Shown: piece after piece, positions 35,869 through 45,228 of the stretch
How the letters are laid out: every line of letters starts with the position of its first letter
Numbering within the stretch: position 1 is the first letter of the stretch
DNA from: Draconibacterium sp.
Lineage (GTDB): Bacteria > Bacteroidota > Bacteroidia > Bacteroidales > Prolixibacteraceae
Length of the DNA: 49,193 nt
Direction: 5' to 3'
Assembly: GCA_011620585.1 (NCBI GenBank)
Contig: WOYV01000055.1
Location: 1 to 49,193, forward strand
The notes under the pieces: model-generated
Seen by the model: the letters and a program-made list of their open reading frames with translations, nothing else
Database searches by the model: none
Told to the model about the DNA's origin: nothing
Made by a program: the position numbers and the translations under genes

Positions 35869-37044
35869 ATGGTAAAATCAATTGCACTCCTTTTACCTGT
35901 TTATGTTACATTTATGTGGGCGCTCGTGTTTTTTTTTCAGAAAAAAACATCGGGAATGGCCAACAAGGTGTTAGCGCTCTTTATGTTAACCGCTACTCTT
36001 TTATACTGTTCGCATGCCATTTTTTTTCAACAGTTTTACAACCTGTACTCCTTTATCGATAGTATCTATATTTTAGTACAACTTTCGCTTTATCCGTTTT
36101 TCTATGCTTATATTCTTCTTCTTTCGGGTCAAAAGATCAATGTTTACCGATATAGTTTGAATTTTATCCCCGCTGTTTTTCTGGCCACTGTTTCGTTGGC
36201 GCTTAATGTGGTACTTACACCCAACGAAAGAGTTATTTATGTGAAAGAGATACTGGTTTCCAGTAATCTTCAGGGATTAAATGTGACCACCCTAACCGGA
36301 ATAAAAGGAATAATCTCAATTTTATCGCGGTTGATCTTTATTCTGCATGCCATTATTTACCTGTTACTAGGGATTAATACTGCGAACAAACATAACCGAT
36401 TGATCAGCGATTTTTATTCAAATACCGAAGGCCGAAAAATGAACTGGGTCCGTAATATTAGTTTGATTACCCTCTTCGTTTCGCTTTTTGGCATTGCACT
36501 GGCTATTATTGGGAGGGGCTATTTTTCACGCCACGAACTAAGTCTGCTAATTCCTTCTGTAATTTTTAGTACCATTTATTTTCTGATCGGGTTTAATGCC
36601 AATGAGCAGTTAATGATTTCTGAGGAGTTTACGAATCCCGAATCCGAAACTTTTTCTTCAAATGGAGAAAGCCAGTTCCACGAATCGAAACTCAAAACCA
36701 GATTATTGACATTGTTTGAAAAAGATAAAATTTATATCAATGCCGACCTCCGTATCACAACGGTTTCGGAAGCCTTGCAAACCAACCGAACATATATCTC
36801 GCGATTAATCAACGAAGAATTTGGAATGAACTTCAATGAATTTGTAAATAAATACCGGATCCGGGAATCGGAGAAACTTTTAAGCTGCGAAGACCATAAC
36901 GTTTATACGCTGGAGTACATTGCCGAAAAATCGGGCTTCGGAAACGCTAATTCTTTTACACGTGCATTTAAAGAACTCAAAGGGTTAACTCCAGGGCAAT
37001 ACCGTTTGAACTGCCAGAAACAACTACAAGTAAGGTCGAATTGA
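35869..37044 (+). CDS. Membrane-anchored AraC-family transcriptional regulator
   Basis: 391 residues. The N-terminal ~245 residues contain about seven hydrophobic segments; the C-terminal ~105 residues are an AraC helix-turn-helix pair: ITTVSEALQTNRTYISRLINE and LEYIAEKSGFGNANSFTRAFKELKGLTPGQYR. This 7TM-AraC layout is common in Bacteroidota and presumably senses a ligand in the membrane or periplasm. The target is unknown; neighbours are the unrelated secreted protein upstream and, convergent, the Gfo/Idh cluster. Confidence 0.9.
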   Translation: MVKSIALLLPVYVTFMWALVFFFQKKTSGMANKVLALFMLTATLLYCSHAIFFQQFYNLYSFIDSIYILVQLSLYPFFYAYILLLSGQKINVYRYSLNFIPAVFLATVSLALNVVLTPNERVIYVKEILVSSNLQGLNVTTLTGIKGIISILSRLIFILHAIIYLLLGINTANKHNRLISDFYSNTEGRKMNWVRNISLITLFVSLFGIALAIIGRGYFSRHELSLLIPSVIFSTIYFLIGFNANEQLMISEEFTNPESETFSSNGESQFHESKLKTRLLTLFEKDKIYINADLRITTVSEALQTNRTYISRLINEEFGMNFNEFVNKYRIRESEKLLSCEDHNVYTLEYIAEKSGFGNANSFTRAFKELKGLTPGQYRLNCQKQLQVRSN

Positions 37045-37283
37045 GTTCCTTCAATTTTATTCAAATTATTTTCATACAATACTACATAATTAGTAGTTTG
37101 TATATTATTGCCTATAAGTGTTTTAATGTTTTTTTACATAGTAGCAACCCCGTTTTATCGCTTCTGAAAATTCATTACATTGACTCAATTTCCCAGTTAT
37201 CTCTTTGTCAAATCCTGACTTATTCGTCTTATCTATTACAAATAATCTACTATCATTTTAGTAGCTAAAGTACTGTGGATAAA

Positions 37284-37321
37284 AAACAAAAAAAGACAGA
37301 TCGAAAAATCAATCTGTCTCT
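37284..37321 (-). terminator. Terminator of the Gfo/Idh/MocA operon
   Basis: AGACAGAT/ATCTGTCT stem (8 bp), ten-base loop, then TTTTTTTG on the minus strand. Confidence 0.75.
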
Positions 37322-37339
37322 TGTATTTAACCTGTTATT

Positions 37340-38653
37340 TTAGATTTTGGGCAATTCCCATGGAGCGCGGTATTGAGGAACCAGCAACTCATTCGCTTTA
37401 TCGTTATCAATAAATTTGCTGTTCTTTTCGTCCCAGTATAAACGTTCGCCGGTTTTTAATGCCATGTTGCCAAGGTGAGCAACTCTGGCGGTATTGGCAG
37501 CAATGTTAATGTTACAGTTTGTATTACGGTCGTCGTTACGGATACAATTTAGGAAATTTTCCATGTGGTTATTTAATCCCTGTCCATCGCCTTTGATAAG
37601 ATCAATACGGTCCATCAATGGATTTTTACCGCCTTCAGGAATTACTTCCCATCCGTTACGGTCGACCACCAGCGTACCATTGTTTCCTACAAATCCAACA
37701 CCATGACTTCTTCCAAAATATCCACCATCGATTGCCAGTGCATGATCCCAAAGCATTGTATAACCATCAAATTCGAACAGCGCCTGCATGGTATCAGGGG
37801 TTTCTGATGCATCGTCAGGATAACCATATTTTCCTCCCATGGCCATTACTGATTTGGGCGCCTGTGCATTCATCCCGAATAATCCATAATCAATCAGGTG
37901 AACACCCCAGTCGGTCATCAACCCACCGGCATAATCCCAGAACCAACGGAAATTAAAATGGAAGCGGTTCGGATTAAAAGGACGTGCCTTGGCCGGTCCC
38001 AGCCACATATCATAATCTACTCCTTCAGGAACCGGACCATCGGGTTTTACCGGAACAGATTTCATCCAACCCTGGTACGACCAAACGCGTACGGCGCGTA
38101 TCTGGCCAAGTTTCCCTGATTGAACAAAATTTACAGTGTCAAGCCAGTGTTTATCGCTTCGTTGCCACTGTCCCACCTGAACAATATTATTGTAACGGGC
38201 CTGTGCACGCTCCATTACATTGATCTCTTCGATATAGTTAGCCAGCGGCTTTTCACAATAAATATTTTTCCCTTCCTGTGCAGCATAAATAAACGGTAAA
38301 GCATGCCAGTGGTCAGGGGTTCCGATTATGATCACATCCAAACCGGGTTCCTCGAGCATTTTTCTGAAATCAGAAAAGCCTTTGGGCCGTTTTCCCTGAA
38401 TCTTCTCAACATCGGCAATTCTTTTCTCGAGTACGTGTGAATCAACATCACAAAGTGCAGCACATTCGGTGTTCTTCTGACCAAGGAATGCCTGTAAATC
38501 CGAAAATCCCATCCCGTTTACACCAATTACGCCACATACTATTTTATCGTTGGCGCCTACGCACGAATTCATTGCCATCGGCATGCCGGCGGCAAGAGTT
38601 ACCCCTGCTGTTACAAGGGCTGAAGTTTTTATAAAATCCCTTCTATCTGTCAT
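37340..38653 (-). CDS. Tat-exported Gfo/Idh/MocA oxidoreductase
   Basis: 437 residues. Tat signal with MTDRRDFIKTSALVTAGVTLAAG. The mature protein has the Rossmann core (CGVIGVNGMGFSDLQ), the CEKPLA motif whose Lys is catalytic, and the (beta/alpha) C-terminal domain with GGLMTDWGVHLIDY. These enzymes oxidise or reduce sugars using NAD(P). Export to the periplasm with bound cofactor is typical of this subgroup. It is the last gene of a three-gene minus-strand operon with a sugar epimerase and another Gfo/Idh enzyme. Confidence 0.9.
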   Translation of the reverse strand: MTDRRDFIKTSALVTAGVTLAAGMPMAMNSCVGANDKIVCGVIGVNGMGFSDLQAFLGQKNTECAALCDVDSHVLEKRIADVEKIQGKRPKGFSDFRKMLEEPGLDVIIIGTPDHWHALPFIYAAQEGKNIYCEKPLANYIEEINVMERAQARYNNIVQVGQWQRSDKHWLDTVNFVQSGKLGQIRAVRVWSYQGWMKSVPVKPDGPVPEGVDYDMWLGPAKARPFNPNRFHFNFRWFWDYAGGLMTDWGVHLIDYGLFGMNAQAPKSVMAMGGKYGYPDDASETPDTMQALFEFDGYTMLWDHALAIDGGYFGRSHGVGFVGNNGTLVVDRNGWEVIPEGGKNPLMDRIDLIKGDGQGLNNHMENFLNCIRNDDRNTNCNINIAANTARVAHLGNMALKTGERLYWDEKNSKFIDNDKANELLVPQYRAPWELPKI

Positions 38654-38717
38654 TTTAGTTTTTTAAGAAACGAAATCCAGTCGCAATCAGATTTTGCAAC
38701 AGACCCCTGCAAATTAT

Positions 38718-39713
38718 TTAATCATTGTTCATAACATCATCAAAAGCAAAATCCGAAGGGGCAAAATCAACTTTCCTGACAAAAGCACAGGCTTCTGTAG
38801 CCCCCTGTTCGCGATCCATCCCACTATCTTCCCATTCAACCGAGAGCGGACCACCGTAACCAATGTCATTCAACGCACGAATGATATTTTCGAAGTTAAC
38901 CTTACCTCTTCCCGGGCTACGGAAATTCCAGTAACGACGATTATCCCCAAATTCCATATGGCCGCCAAAAACCCCAACACCTGTTGGAACATCGCTCCAA
39001 TAAACATCTTTCATATGAACATGAAAAATGCGATCGGCAAATTCGTAGATAAACCGAACATAATCGACATGTTGATAGCCAAAATGGCTGGGATCGTAAT
39101 TAAAACCAAAGGCCGGATGATTATCTAAGGCCTTGAGCGCCAGATGTGCGGTATGAATATCAAAAGCAATTTCGGTCGGATGCGCTTCCAATGCGTATTT
39201 TACCCCCAGGCTTTGATACTCATCGAGGATCGGTTTCCAGCGACGCGCGAAATCGGCGTAGCCTTCTTCAATCATTTCGGGTGTTACTGTAGGAAACGAA
39301 TACAACATGTGCCAAATCGGGCTTCCGGTAAAACCTACCACTGTATTAATGCCAAGTCGTTTGGCCACTTCGGCTGTTTTTACCATTTCCTCGGCAGCAC
39401 GCTGACGGACCCCTTCCGGATCGCCATCGCCCCAAATGTGTGCACTGGCAACGTTCTTATGTCGCTGATCGATAGGATCGCAAACACACTGACTGTCGAG
39501 ATGCGTAGAAATTGTAAATAATTTCAGATCGTATTTGTCGAGCAATGCCCTGCGGTCGTCGCAATAGGCCTGATCGGCCTTCGACACGTTGATGTGGTCG
39601 CCCCAGGTACACAACTCCAGTCCGTCGTAACCAAATGCTTTGGCTTTCCGGCACATGGTTTCAATGGGCAAATCGGCCCACTGTCCACTAAAAAGAGTTA
39701 CTGGTCTTGCCAT
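38718..39713 (-). CDS. Sugar phosphate isomerase/epimerase-like TIM barrel
   Basis: 331 residues, AP-endonuclease-2 superfamily barrel without a signal peptide. Metal ligands of the family are visible in ALEAHPTE (Glu), [11 protein letters not shown] (Asp, His), HVHMKD (His) and [10 protein letters not shown] (Glu). Members convert keto-sugars or inositol derivatives. Its place between two Gfo/Idh/MocA genes (18 bp after the first, 64 bp before the second) suggests a shared sugar route; the substrate is unknown. Confidence 0.88.
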   Translation of the reverse strand: MARPVTLFSGQWADLPIETMCRKAKAFGYDGLELCTWGDHINVSKADQAYCDDRRALLDKYDLKLFTISTHLDSQCVCDPIDQRHKNVASAHIWGDGDPEGVRQRAAEEMVKTAEVAKRLGINTVVGFTGSPIWHMLYSFPTVTPEMIEEGYADFARRWKPILDEYQSLGVKYALEAHPTEIAFDIHTAHLALKALDNHPAFGFNYDPSHFGYQHVDYVRFIYEFADRIFHVHMKDVYWSDVPTGVGVFGGHMEFGDNRRYWNFRSPGRGKVNFENIIRALNDIGYGGPLSVEWEDSGMDREQGATEACAFVRKVDFAPSDFAFDDVMNND

Positions 39714-39731
39714 ATTTTGAGTTTTATTGGT

Positions 39732-40898
39732 TTAGATTGTTTCTCCAAATTTTACCCACTTTACTTCGTCGTTATACCCGGCGCTCACCACAGTATCGAT
39801 AAACTGCATGCCACGGATTCCGTCTTCCACTCCGGGGAAATCCAACATTTCCGGTGTAGGTTCTTCTCCGTTTGCCTTTGCTCTTACTGTTAGGGCAAAA
39901 TTCCTGTAAATATTGGCAAAAGCTTCGAGATAGCCTTCAGGGTGTCCTCCCGGAGTTCTTGTATTGTGGGCAGCCACTTCGCTTCCCAGGCTTGTGCCTG
40001 TGCGTAAAACCTGCATGGGTTTATCGATCCATTTCAGGATCAACGAATTTGGTTCCATTTGTTGCCATTCAAGACCACCTTTTTCACCATAAACCCGAAT
40101 CTTAATCGCATTTTCCTCACCTGCAGCAATTTGTGTAGCAACTAAAACGCCGTGAGCTCCATTATCGAAACGCATAAAAGCAGAGCCATCGTCGTCCAGT
40201 AAACGGTTTGGGACAAATACATTCAGATCGGCACAAATTTCGGTAACACGAAGTCCTGATATATATTCGGCTAAATGATGGGCGTGTGTCCCGATATCTC
40301 CCATACAGCCTGCTTTCCCCGAACGTTTTGGATCAGTTCTCCACGAAGCCTGCTTATTACCGGTATCTTCCAGTTTTGAAGAGAGCCAGCCTTGCGGGTA
40401 TTCAACAAAAATCTTCCTGATTTTTCCAAATTCGCCATCGGCTACCATTTTTCGCGCGTGTTTAACAGCCGGATACCCGGAATAAGTATGCGTAAGTGCA
40501 AACGTTAACCCGGTTTCTGCAATCTTATCCCTCAATTTAAGCGCTTCGTCAAGCGTAAAGGTTATGGGTTTATCGAGTACTACATGAAAGCCTTTTTCAA
40601 GGGCCATCATTGCCGGGGCAAAATGAACAAAATTTGGGGTTACTATCGACACAAAATCCATTCTTTCTCCTTCAGGAAGCCTGGCTTCTTTATCAAACAT
40701 TTCCTGGTAGGTGTTATAAACCCGGTCTTCGGGCAGAAAATACTTTCTTCCCGACTCCTGTGAGATGTTAGGGTCAACGCTAAAACAACCACAAACAAGT
40801 TCAATTTGATTGTCCATTAAAGCAGCGACACGGTGAATTGCCCCGATGAACGCATTGGTTCCTCCACCGACCATTCCCATACGAAGTTTCCTGTTCAT
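39732..40898 (-). CDS. Cytosolic Gfo/Idh/MocA oxidoreductase
   Basis: 388 residues, no signal peptide. N-terminal Rossmann motif MGMVGGGTNAFIGAIHR, the catalytic LDKPITF (DKP in place of EKP) and GDIGTHAHHLAEY in the C-terminal domain. First gene of the three-gene operon. A TAATTTTA sequence at 40934-40941 (minus) is a candidate -7 box 35 bases upstream. Pairing of a cytosolic and an exported enzyme with an epimerase fits oxidation of a glycoside outside and reduction or epimerisation of the product inside, but that is inference. Confidence 0.88.
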   Translation of the reverse strand: MNRKLRMGMVGGGTNAFIGAIHRVAALMDNQIELVCGCFSVDPNISQESGRKYFLPEDRVYNTYQEMFDKEARLPEGERMDFVSIVTPNFVHFAPAMMALEKGFHVVLDKPITFTLDEALKLRDKIAETGLTFALTHTYSGYPAVKHARKMVADGEFGKIRKIFVEYPQGWLSSKLEDTGNKQASWRTDPKRSGKAGCMGDIGTHAHHLAEYISGLRVTEICADLNVFVPNRLLDDDGSAFMRFDNGAHGVLVATQIAAGEENAIKIRVYGEKGGLEWQQMEPNSLILKWIDKPMQVLRTGTSLGSEVAAHNTRTPGGHPEGYLEAFANIYRNFALTVRAKANGEEPTPEMLDFPGVEDGIRGMQFIDTVVSAGYNDEVKWVKFGETI

Positions 40899-41051
40899 TA
40901 TCCGACGTTTTAGTTGATTTAGAAATTAGTCGCTAAAATTAACAACTCTTTTTAAAGGAAGCAATTTTAAAACAACGAGTTTTTGTTAAAATACAATAAC
41001 TTTAGAAACACTGTAGCAGTGCGAAAGGAATGGAGAGGAAAAGGGACTGGA

Positions 41052-42563
41052 TCAAAGTTGTTTGAAGGCTTTTCGAAGGTCTTCGTCGGGTTTGATGATG
41101 TTATAGTTTTCCCAGAACTTTTCGTCGAAACTACCCAGAAGTTCTACGAAAACATCGTTTCTTCCAAATCGCTCGTCATTCGGGAAACGCTTTAATTCAG
41201 TGGGCTGCATGTTGGTCACCAGTAAATCGGAAATACTGTGAAATTCGGAATTTATTTTGTCGCGCTTGCTCCTGATCTTGAATTTTACCGAAGCACGAAC
41301 TGTTGAAAGATGCCATTTCCCCTGGTATTGCTGGTAGTTTACCTGGTATTGCACATACGATGGCCGGGCTTTTACACCCTGTGGTTTTTTTCGAATCATC
41401 AAACTTGTGGCTTCGTTCATACTGCTTTTATTAAAACGAAACTCGGCATGAACGACCGCAAACGACTCGCGGTGTACATACATTTCGCCAATAAACCCCG
41501 GGAAAACATCTTCCGACACAGGAGCAAAACCAACTACGTAAACCGGCTCTTCGTTGTACCAGATTACTTTAGTTATTTCGTATTTGTATTGATCCTGATA
41601 ACTTTTACTGATAAAGCTTTCCATGGTTTTCATTACATCGAGCTGAATGATGGTAAAAGGCCCTCCCTGTAATTTAAAATTCAACCAGCGAAAAGGCTGG
41701 ACATCGGGGCTCTTTCGTCCTTTAACCAGACGAACCAAATCGGACCGGACTGTGTTGGTGTACGGCGATTTCAGAATTTCGATCACCGCCTCCGAAACAT
41801 TGATGTATTGATTGTCCTGTTCAACCGTTTCGCGGTAAAATGCGGTCATCAGCCGGTTATGTGTGCTGTAGTTTTTTTCAATATTATCGCGAATATGCTG
41901 TAATAAATCCTGTGTAGTGGTTGCTGTTACCTTTATTTCCCTGATCCTGATCGAAACAGGCTCGAGAATGAACAAATCTTCGTCGAGTAGTTTTTCAGCC
42001 GGAATTCTTTTCTGCGCAAATCCCATCGACGAAATTATCACCGTATCGTGAATGCAATCAGGATGGAGTTTCAGTAAAAAATCGCCGTCGATGTTGGTGA
42101 TGGTGCCGATAGGTTTATCGAGCACCGAAACCGATGCGTAAGGCAGCGCTTTTTCGCGACGCTCTTCAACCACCTTCCCCCGAAGAAAAAAATACGGCGC
42201 CGGGAGAGTGTCATTAACCAGTGTATCGCCCGGCGCAGCAGTTTTTCGGGTAATGATAATCTGGTTCAAACGTTCCTGAAGATTGAACTTTCCGGGGTCG
42301 AAAAGTTGGTTCAATACGGTGTATAACGACTTATTTCGGGCGTCGATATTGATTTTCCGCTCGGGATCGACAATACTGGCATCGTACGAAAAATAGACAC
42401 CTGCCTGCCAACTGATTTGCTCGAGAATATGTTCAAGAAGCTGATTCTCGTAGCTAACATTTACCCGGCGTTCGAAAACAGAGCCATCCTGTTGCTGGCC
42501 CTTCGCCAAAAAGGGGAGAAACAGGATGGCTGTTAAAATAACTATCTTAGCCGGGTGTATCAT
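41052..42563 (-). CDS. STN and carboxypeptidase-regulatory-like domain protein
   Basis: 503 residues with a signal peptide (1-22). Residues ~32-107 form an STN domain (LLEHILEQISWQAGVYFSYD..TVLNQLFD), ~126-205 a CarboxypepD_reg-like beta domain (GKVVEERREKALPYASVSVLDKP), and the rest a large beta-rich region seen in Bacteroidota proteins of unknown function (NRLMTAFYRETVEQDNQYINVSEA). In TonB-dependent receptors these two domains precede a plug and barrel; here there is neither. Its ATG directly follows the stop codon of the protease gene (TAGATG), so the two are co-translated. Last gene of the ECF sigma operon. Confidence 0.85.
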   Translation of the reverse strand: MIHPAKIVILTAILFLPFLAKGQQQDGSVFERRVNVSYENQLLEHILEQISWQAGVYFSYDASIVDPERKINIDARNKSLYTVLNQLFDPGKFNLQERLNQIIITRKTAAPGDTLVNDTLPAPYFFLRGKVVEERREKALPYASVSVLDKPIGTITNIDGDFLLKLHPDCIHDTVIISSMGFAQKRIPAEKLLDEDLFILEPVSIRIREIKVTATTTQDLLQHIRDNIEKNYSTHNRLMTAFYRETVEQDNQYINVSEAVIEILKSPYTNTVRSDLVRLVKGRKSPDVQPFRWLNFKLQGGPFTIIQLDVMKTMESFISKSYQDQYKYEITKVIWYNEEPVYVVGFAPVSEDVFPGFIGEMYVHRESFAVVHAEFRFNKSSMNEATSLMIRKKPQGVKARPSYVQYQVNYQQYQGKWHLSTVRASVKFKIRSKRDKINSEFHSISDLLVTNMQPTELKRFPNDERFGRNDVFVELLGSFDEKFWENYNIIKPDEDLRKAFKQL

Positions 42564-44129
42564 CTAAAACATCTTTTTCAACTCGAACGAAGTTTTAATT
42601 TCTTCCCCATTCCGCAATACGGTCACCCGAATTTTTTTGTTTTCCTTGCTTTGAAGCAGTAAGTTAATATCGTTCAGTTCGATCGAACGATGACTGTTGC
42701 TATTGATTGTTAAAATCTGATCGTCTTTCTGAAGACCGGCAAAATACGCCGGCGAATCCTTGGTAATATCGGCAATGGTATACACGGGTAATCCGGGAAC
42801 CGGGTTTATCACCTCCATGCCGCTCATGTTGTAATTAAAATCGTCTTTTATACGGCTGTTTGGCCGGAGAGTGAGCCGGCTGTTGCGGTAATCGACCGTA
42901 ACATAAAAGCGACGCAAAATTTCGGCGCCAATGGTCCCGTTTCGGTCGTTTGTGGCAATTAACCGCTCCATTAAATCCGAATCGGGGAAAGCTACAATAG
43001 GTTGGGTCAGCAAAAGCGGACCTACCCAAATGGCATCGATCCTTCCTTTAGTCCCGTACAAATCACCACTCAACCCACGTCCGAGAAAAGTTTCCACATG
43101 TTTCTCAGGAATGTGAATCCGCTCGTCAGACTTTTCGGAGAGCCACAGTGCATCGCTGGCGCCAGTGTCGACCAACAATTTAACCGGAACGGTTTTCATG
43201 CTGTCGGTTACAATGGTCGTCCTCACAAACGGTTTGTATCCGTCGAAGTGCAAAGGCATGATAATGTCGTTTTTATGGTCGCGGTATTTGTAATATTCGG
43301 GACGATAAAGGGTAAGTTCTTCATCGCTGTAATTAATCTCCACCACAAAATCCTTGAACAGGTTAAATCCGATCAGGCCGTGAACCGGAATCCCCAGCAT
43401 GTGCGAAATCTGAAAATCTTCGTCGATAATCATTTGCACTTCCTGGTTCTGTGCCGACAAACCGTGGATACGGAGCACGTTGTTCCCCGAACGATAAGCC
43501 GTAAGTCCTTCTCCGTCATCCAGCCCTTTTACCGTAACCGGCATCATGTAGTTTAGGTTCAGCTTGTTTACAAAAGGCAGCTCGGTAATAATCGGAAAAC
43601 GAACCCCGGTGTCGAGAATAAAATTCAGCGTGTCCGAGTCGTTGATATTTACCGGGATAATGATCAGGTTACTTGATGATTTAAATTTGATCGTGATTTT
43701 TTTTGCCCGGGGATTGTCGAACATAAAACCCCGGTTGCTGGCAAAATATTGTTGCGCATTTCGGTCGAGCCCGATACTTTCGTCGAGCGGAACGTAATCG
43801 CGAACAACGAGCAGGTTGTCTTCAATTTCGAATAAAAGATAGAAATCCTTCATCAGTTTGTCGAGAACATATTTAATTGGTTTGTTTGAAATGTTCAGGC
43901 TGATCTTTTTTTCTTTAAGATCGTTTGAATTGTATTTGTAATCGATATCGAGGTACTTGCAGATTTTTTCGATCACACTCGACAGTGGTTCTTCTTCAGC
44001 ATAAATACTGATATTTTGATCGAGCGCCTGGTTTTTTACATCCTGTGCGTTTAATTGGCCCGGTAGAAATACCAGGACAAGGCCTGCCATCAGAATGAAA
44101 TACTTTATAGAATTAGGTATTGTTTTCAT
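42564..44129 (-). CDS. STN-domain aspartic (retropepsin-like) protease with PDZ domain
   Basis: 521 residues with a signal peptide (1-29). Residues ~35-110 form an STN domain (LSSVIEKICKYLDIDYKY..YVLDKLMKDF). Two retropepsin-like halves follow: FILDTG (D173) with the paired hydrophobic-Gly motif GLIGFNLF (~251-258), and LLVDTG (D321) with GTIGAEILRRF (~398-408). Residues ~440-515 are a PDZ domain (PVYTIADITKDSPAYFAGLQKDDQIL). Two DTG motifs in one chain would allow an intramolecular dimer like pepsin. Aspartyl protease-PDZ proteins are common in Bacteroidota; the added STN domain and position behind FecR are what stand out. Starts 12 bp after the anti-sigma gene. Confidence 0.88.
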   Translation of the reverse strand: MKTIPNSIKYFILMAGLVLVFLPGQLNAQDVKNQALDQNISIYAEEEPLSSVIEKICKYLDIDYKYNSNDLKEKKISLNISNKPIKYVLDKLMKDFYLLFEIEDNLLVVRDYVPLDESIGLDRNAQQYFASNRGFMFDNPRAKKITIKFKSSSNLIIIPVNINDSDTLNFILDTGVRFPIITELPFVNKLNLNYMMPVTVKGLDDGEGLTAYRSGNNVLRIHGLSAQNQEVQMIIDEDFQISHMLGIPVHGLIGFNLFKDFVVEINYSDEELTLYRPEYYKYRDHKNDIIMPLHFDGYKPFVRTTIVTDSMKTVPVKLLVDTGASDALWLSEKSDERIHIPEKHVETFLGRGLSGDLYGTKGRIDAIWVGPLLLTQPIVAFPDSDLMERLIATNDRNGTIGAEILRRFYVTVDYRNSRLTLRPNSRIKDDFNYNMSGMEVINPVPGLPVYTIADITKDSPAYFAGLQKDDQILTINSNSHRSIELNDINLLLQSKENKKIRVTVLRNGEEIKTSFELKKMF

Positions 44130-44141
44130 GACTTTGTTGTT

Positions 44142-45194
44142 TTACTGGTTGTTTTTACGGCTCGAAAGTGTGTAATGTTCTGCGTCGCCCGTTAATTCGA
44201 GATCAAATGTGAGCCGAATAACATCTAATACGAAATCTGCGGGTTTCTGATCGAAATGACCTTCATAACTGAGGCCATTTAGCCCTGGTCCTGACAAGTC
44301 GACCCGGATATGATACGTTTTTTCAAGCGTTCGTGCCACATCTTCCAACGCAACTTTGTCGAATACGAGGTCGTGCGTCTTCCACGACAGAAAGTTTGGA
44401 TCAGTATTCACCGACTTCCCGAGCAGGCTGTTTTGTTTAAACATGGTGCCCTTTTCGCCGGGGGTGAGATACACTTCCTTTACTTCTGCCGGTTCAATTT
44501 CCTGATTGTTTGTTACCTGCACTTTGCCGGTTTTTACAATCACTTCCACGGTTTCGTCTTCAGGATAAGCGCACACATTAAAAGAGGTACCCAATACTTT
44601 TACCAGCGCATTTCCGGCATGAATTACAAAAGGCTTTCCGGGATTGGGTTTTACTTCGAAAAATGCCTCGCCCTCGATAGTTACTTCGCGAACGCCGCCT
44701 CTGAACTTACGCGGAAAAGTAAGCTTCGAGTTGCTGTTTAGTGCAACCACCGAACCATCGGGTAAAACATACCCGGTTAAAACCTGTTTGTCTGCCGAAA
44801 TAATCTCGCTGAAATAAGCCGGTTCCTGGTTTCGGAAACCAATATAATAACCTACTGCCCCAAGTAAGAGCGCAACGACCAACACCGCAGCATATTTGTA
44901 CAACGCTGTCCAAACCTCCTTTCTTTCTTTTTTAAGCTGAACGGTTTTGCCTTGCGACGGGGTAGTTTGTGCATTTACCATTTTCCAGGCCTTGTTGGCG
45001 TCGAAACGTTTTAACTGAAAGTAAGTGTCGACTTTCCCAAGCATTTTTCGGGCCTGCTCCAGTTCTTCGCGGTTTTCATCCGACCTCTCCAGCCAGGCCT
45101 CCATTTCCAATTGTTCCCGTTTGGTGGCTTCTCCCGCCAGGTAGCGGGCCATCTTTCCCGGGTCCAAATTTTCTATGTTTTCCATTTTTCCCAT
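44142..45194 (-). CDS. FecR-family anti-sigma factor
   Basis: About 350 residues. The cytosolic N-terminus (ARYLAGEATKREQLEMEAWL) binds the sigma factor, one membrane helix follows (YAAVLVVALLLGAVGYYIGF), and the periplasmic part contains the FecR domain (GSVVALNSNSKLTFPRKF, VTIEGEAFFEV, KVLGTSFNV) and a C-terminal DUF4974 segment (LVFDKVALEDVARTLEKTY). In FecR systems the last part is contacted by an STN domain. The start is ATG 45194 (or 45185); a GTG at 45215 is less likely. It follows the sigma gene in the same operon. Confidence 0.92.
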   Translation of the reverse strand: MGKMENIENLDPGKMARYLAGEATKREQLEMEAWLERSDENREELEQARKMLGKVDTYFQLKRFDANKAWKMVNAQTTPSQGKTVQLKKERKEVWTALYKYAAVLVVALLLGAVGYYIGFRNQEPAYFSEIISADKQVLTGYVLPDGSVVALNSNSKLTFPRKFRGGVREVTIEGEAFFEVKPNPGKPFVIHAGNALVKVLGTSFNVCAYPEDETVEVIVKTGKVQVTNNQEIEPAEVKEVYLTPGEKGTMFKQNSLLGKSVNTDPNFLSWKTHDLVFDKVALEDVARTLEKTYHIRVDLSGPGLNGLSYEGHFDQKPADFVLDVIRLTFDLELTGDAEHYTLSSRKNNQ

Positions 45195-45228
45195 CTTATT
45201 GGTAAGACAATGCACTACTTTTTTACCC

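Noticed and set aside
32517-37044. Polysaccharide utilisation locus around the beta-mannosidase
   Set aside because: No SusC, SusD or second glycosidase is present; the AraC-type regulator alone is not enough.
37041-37268. 75-codon plus-strand frame after the AraC gene
   Set aside because: Low-complexity Ile/Tyr/Ser translation of AT-rich intergenic DNA, overlapping the AraC stop.
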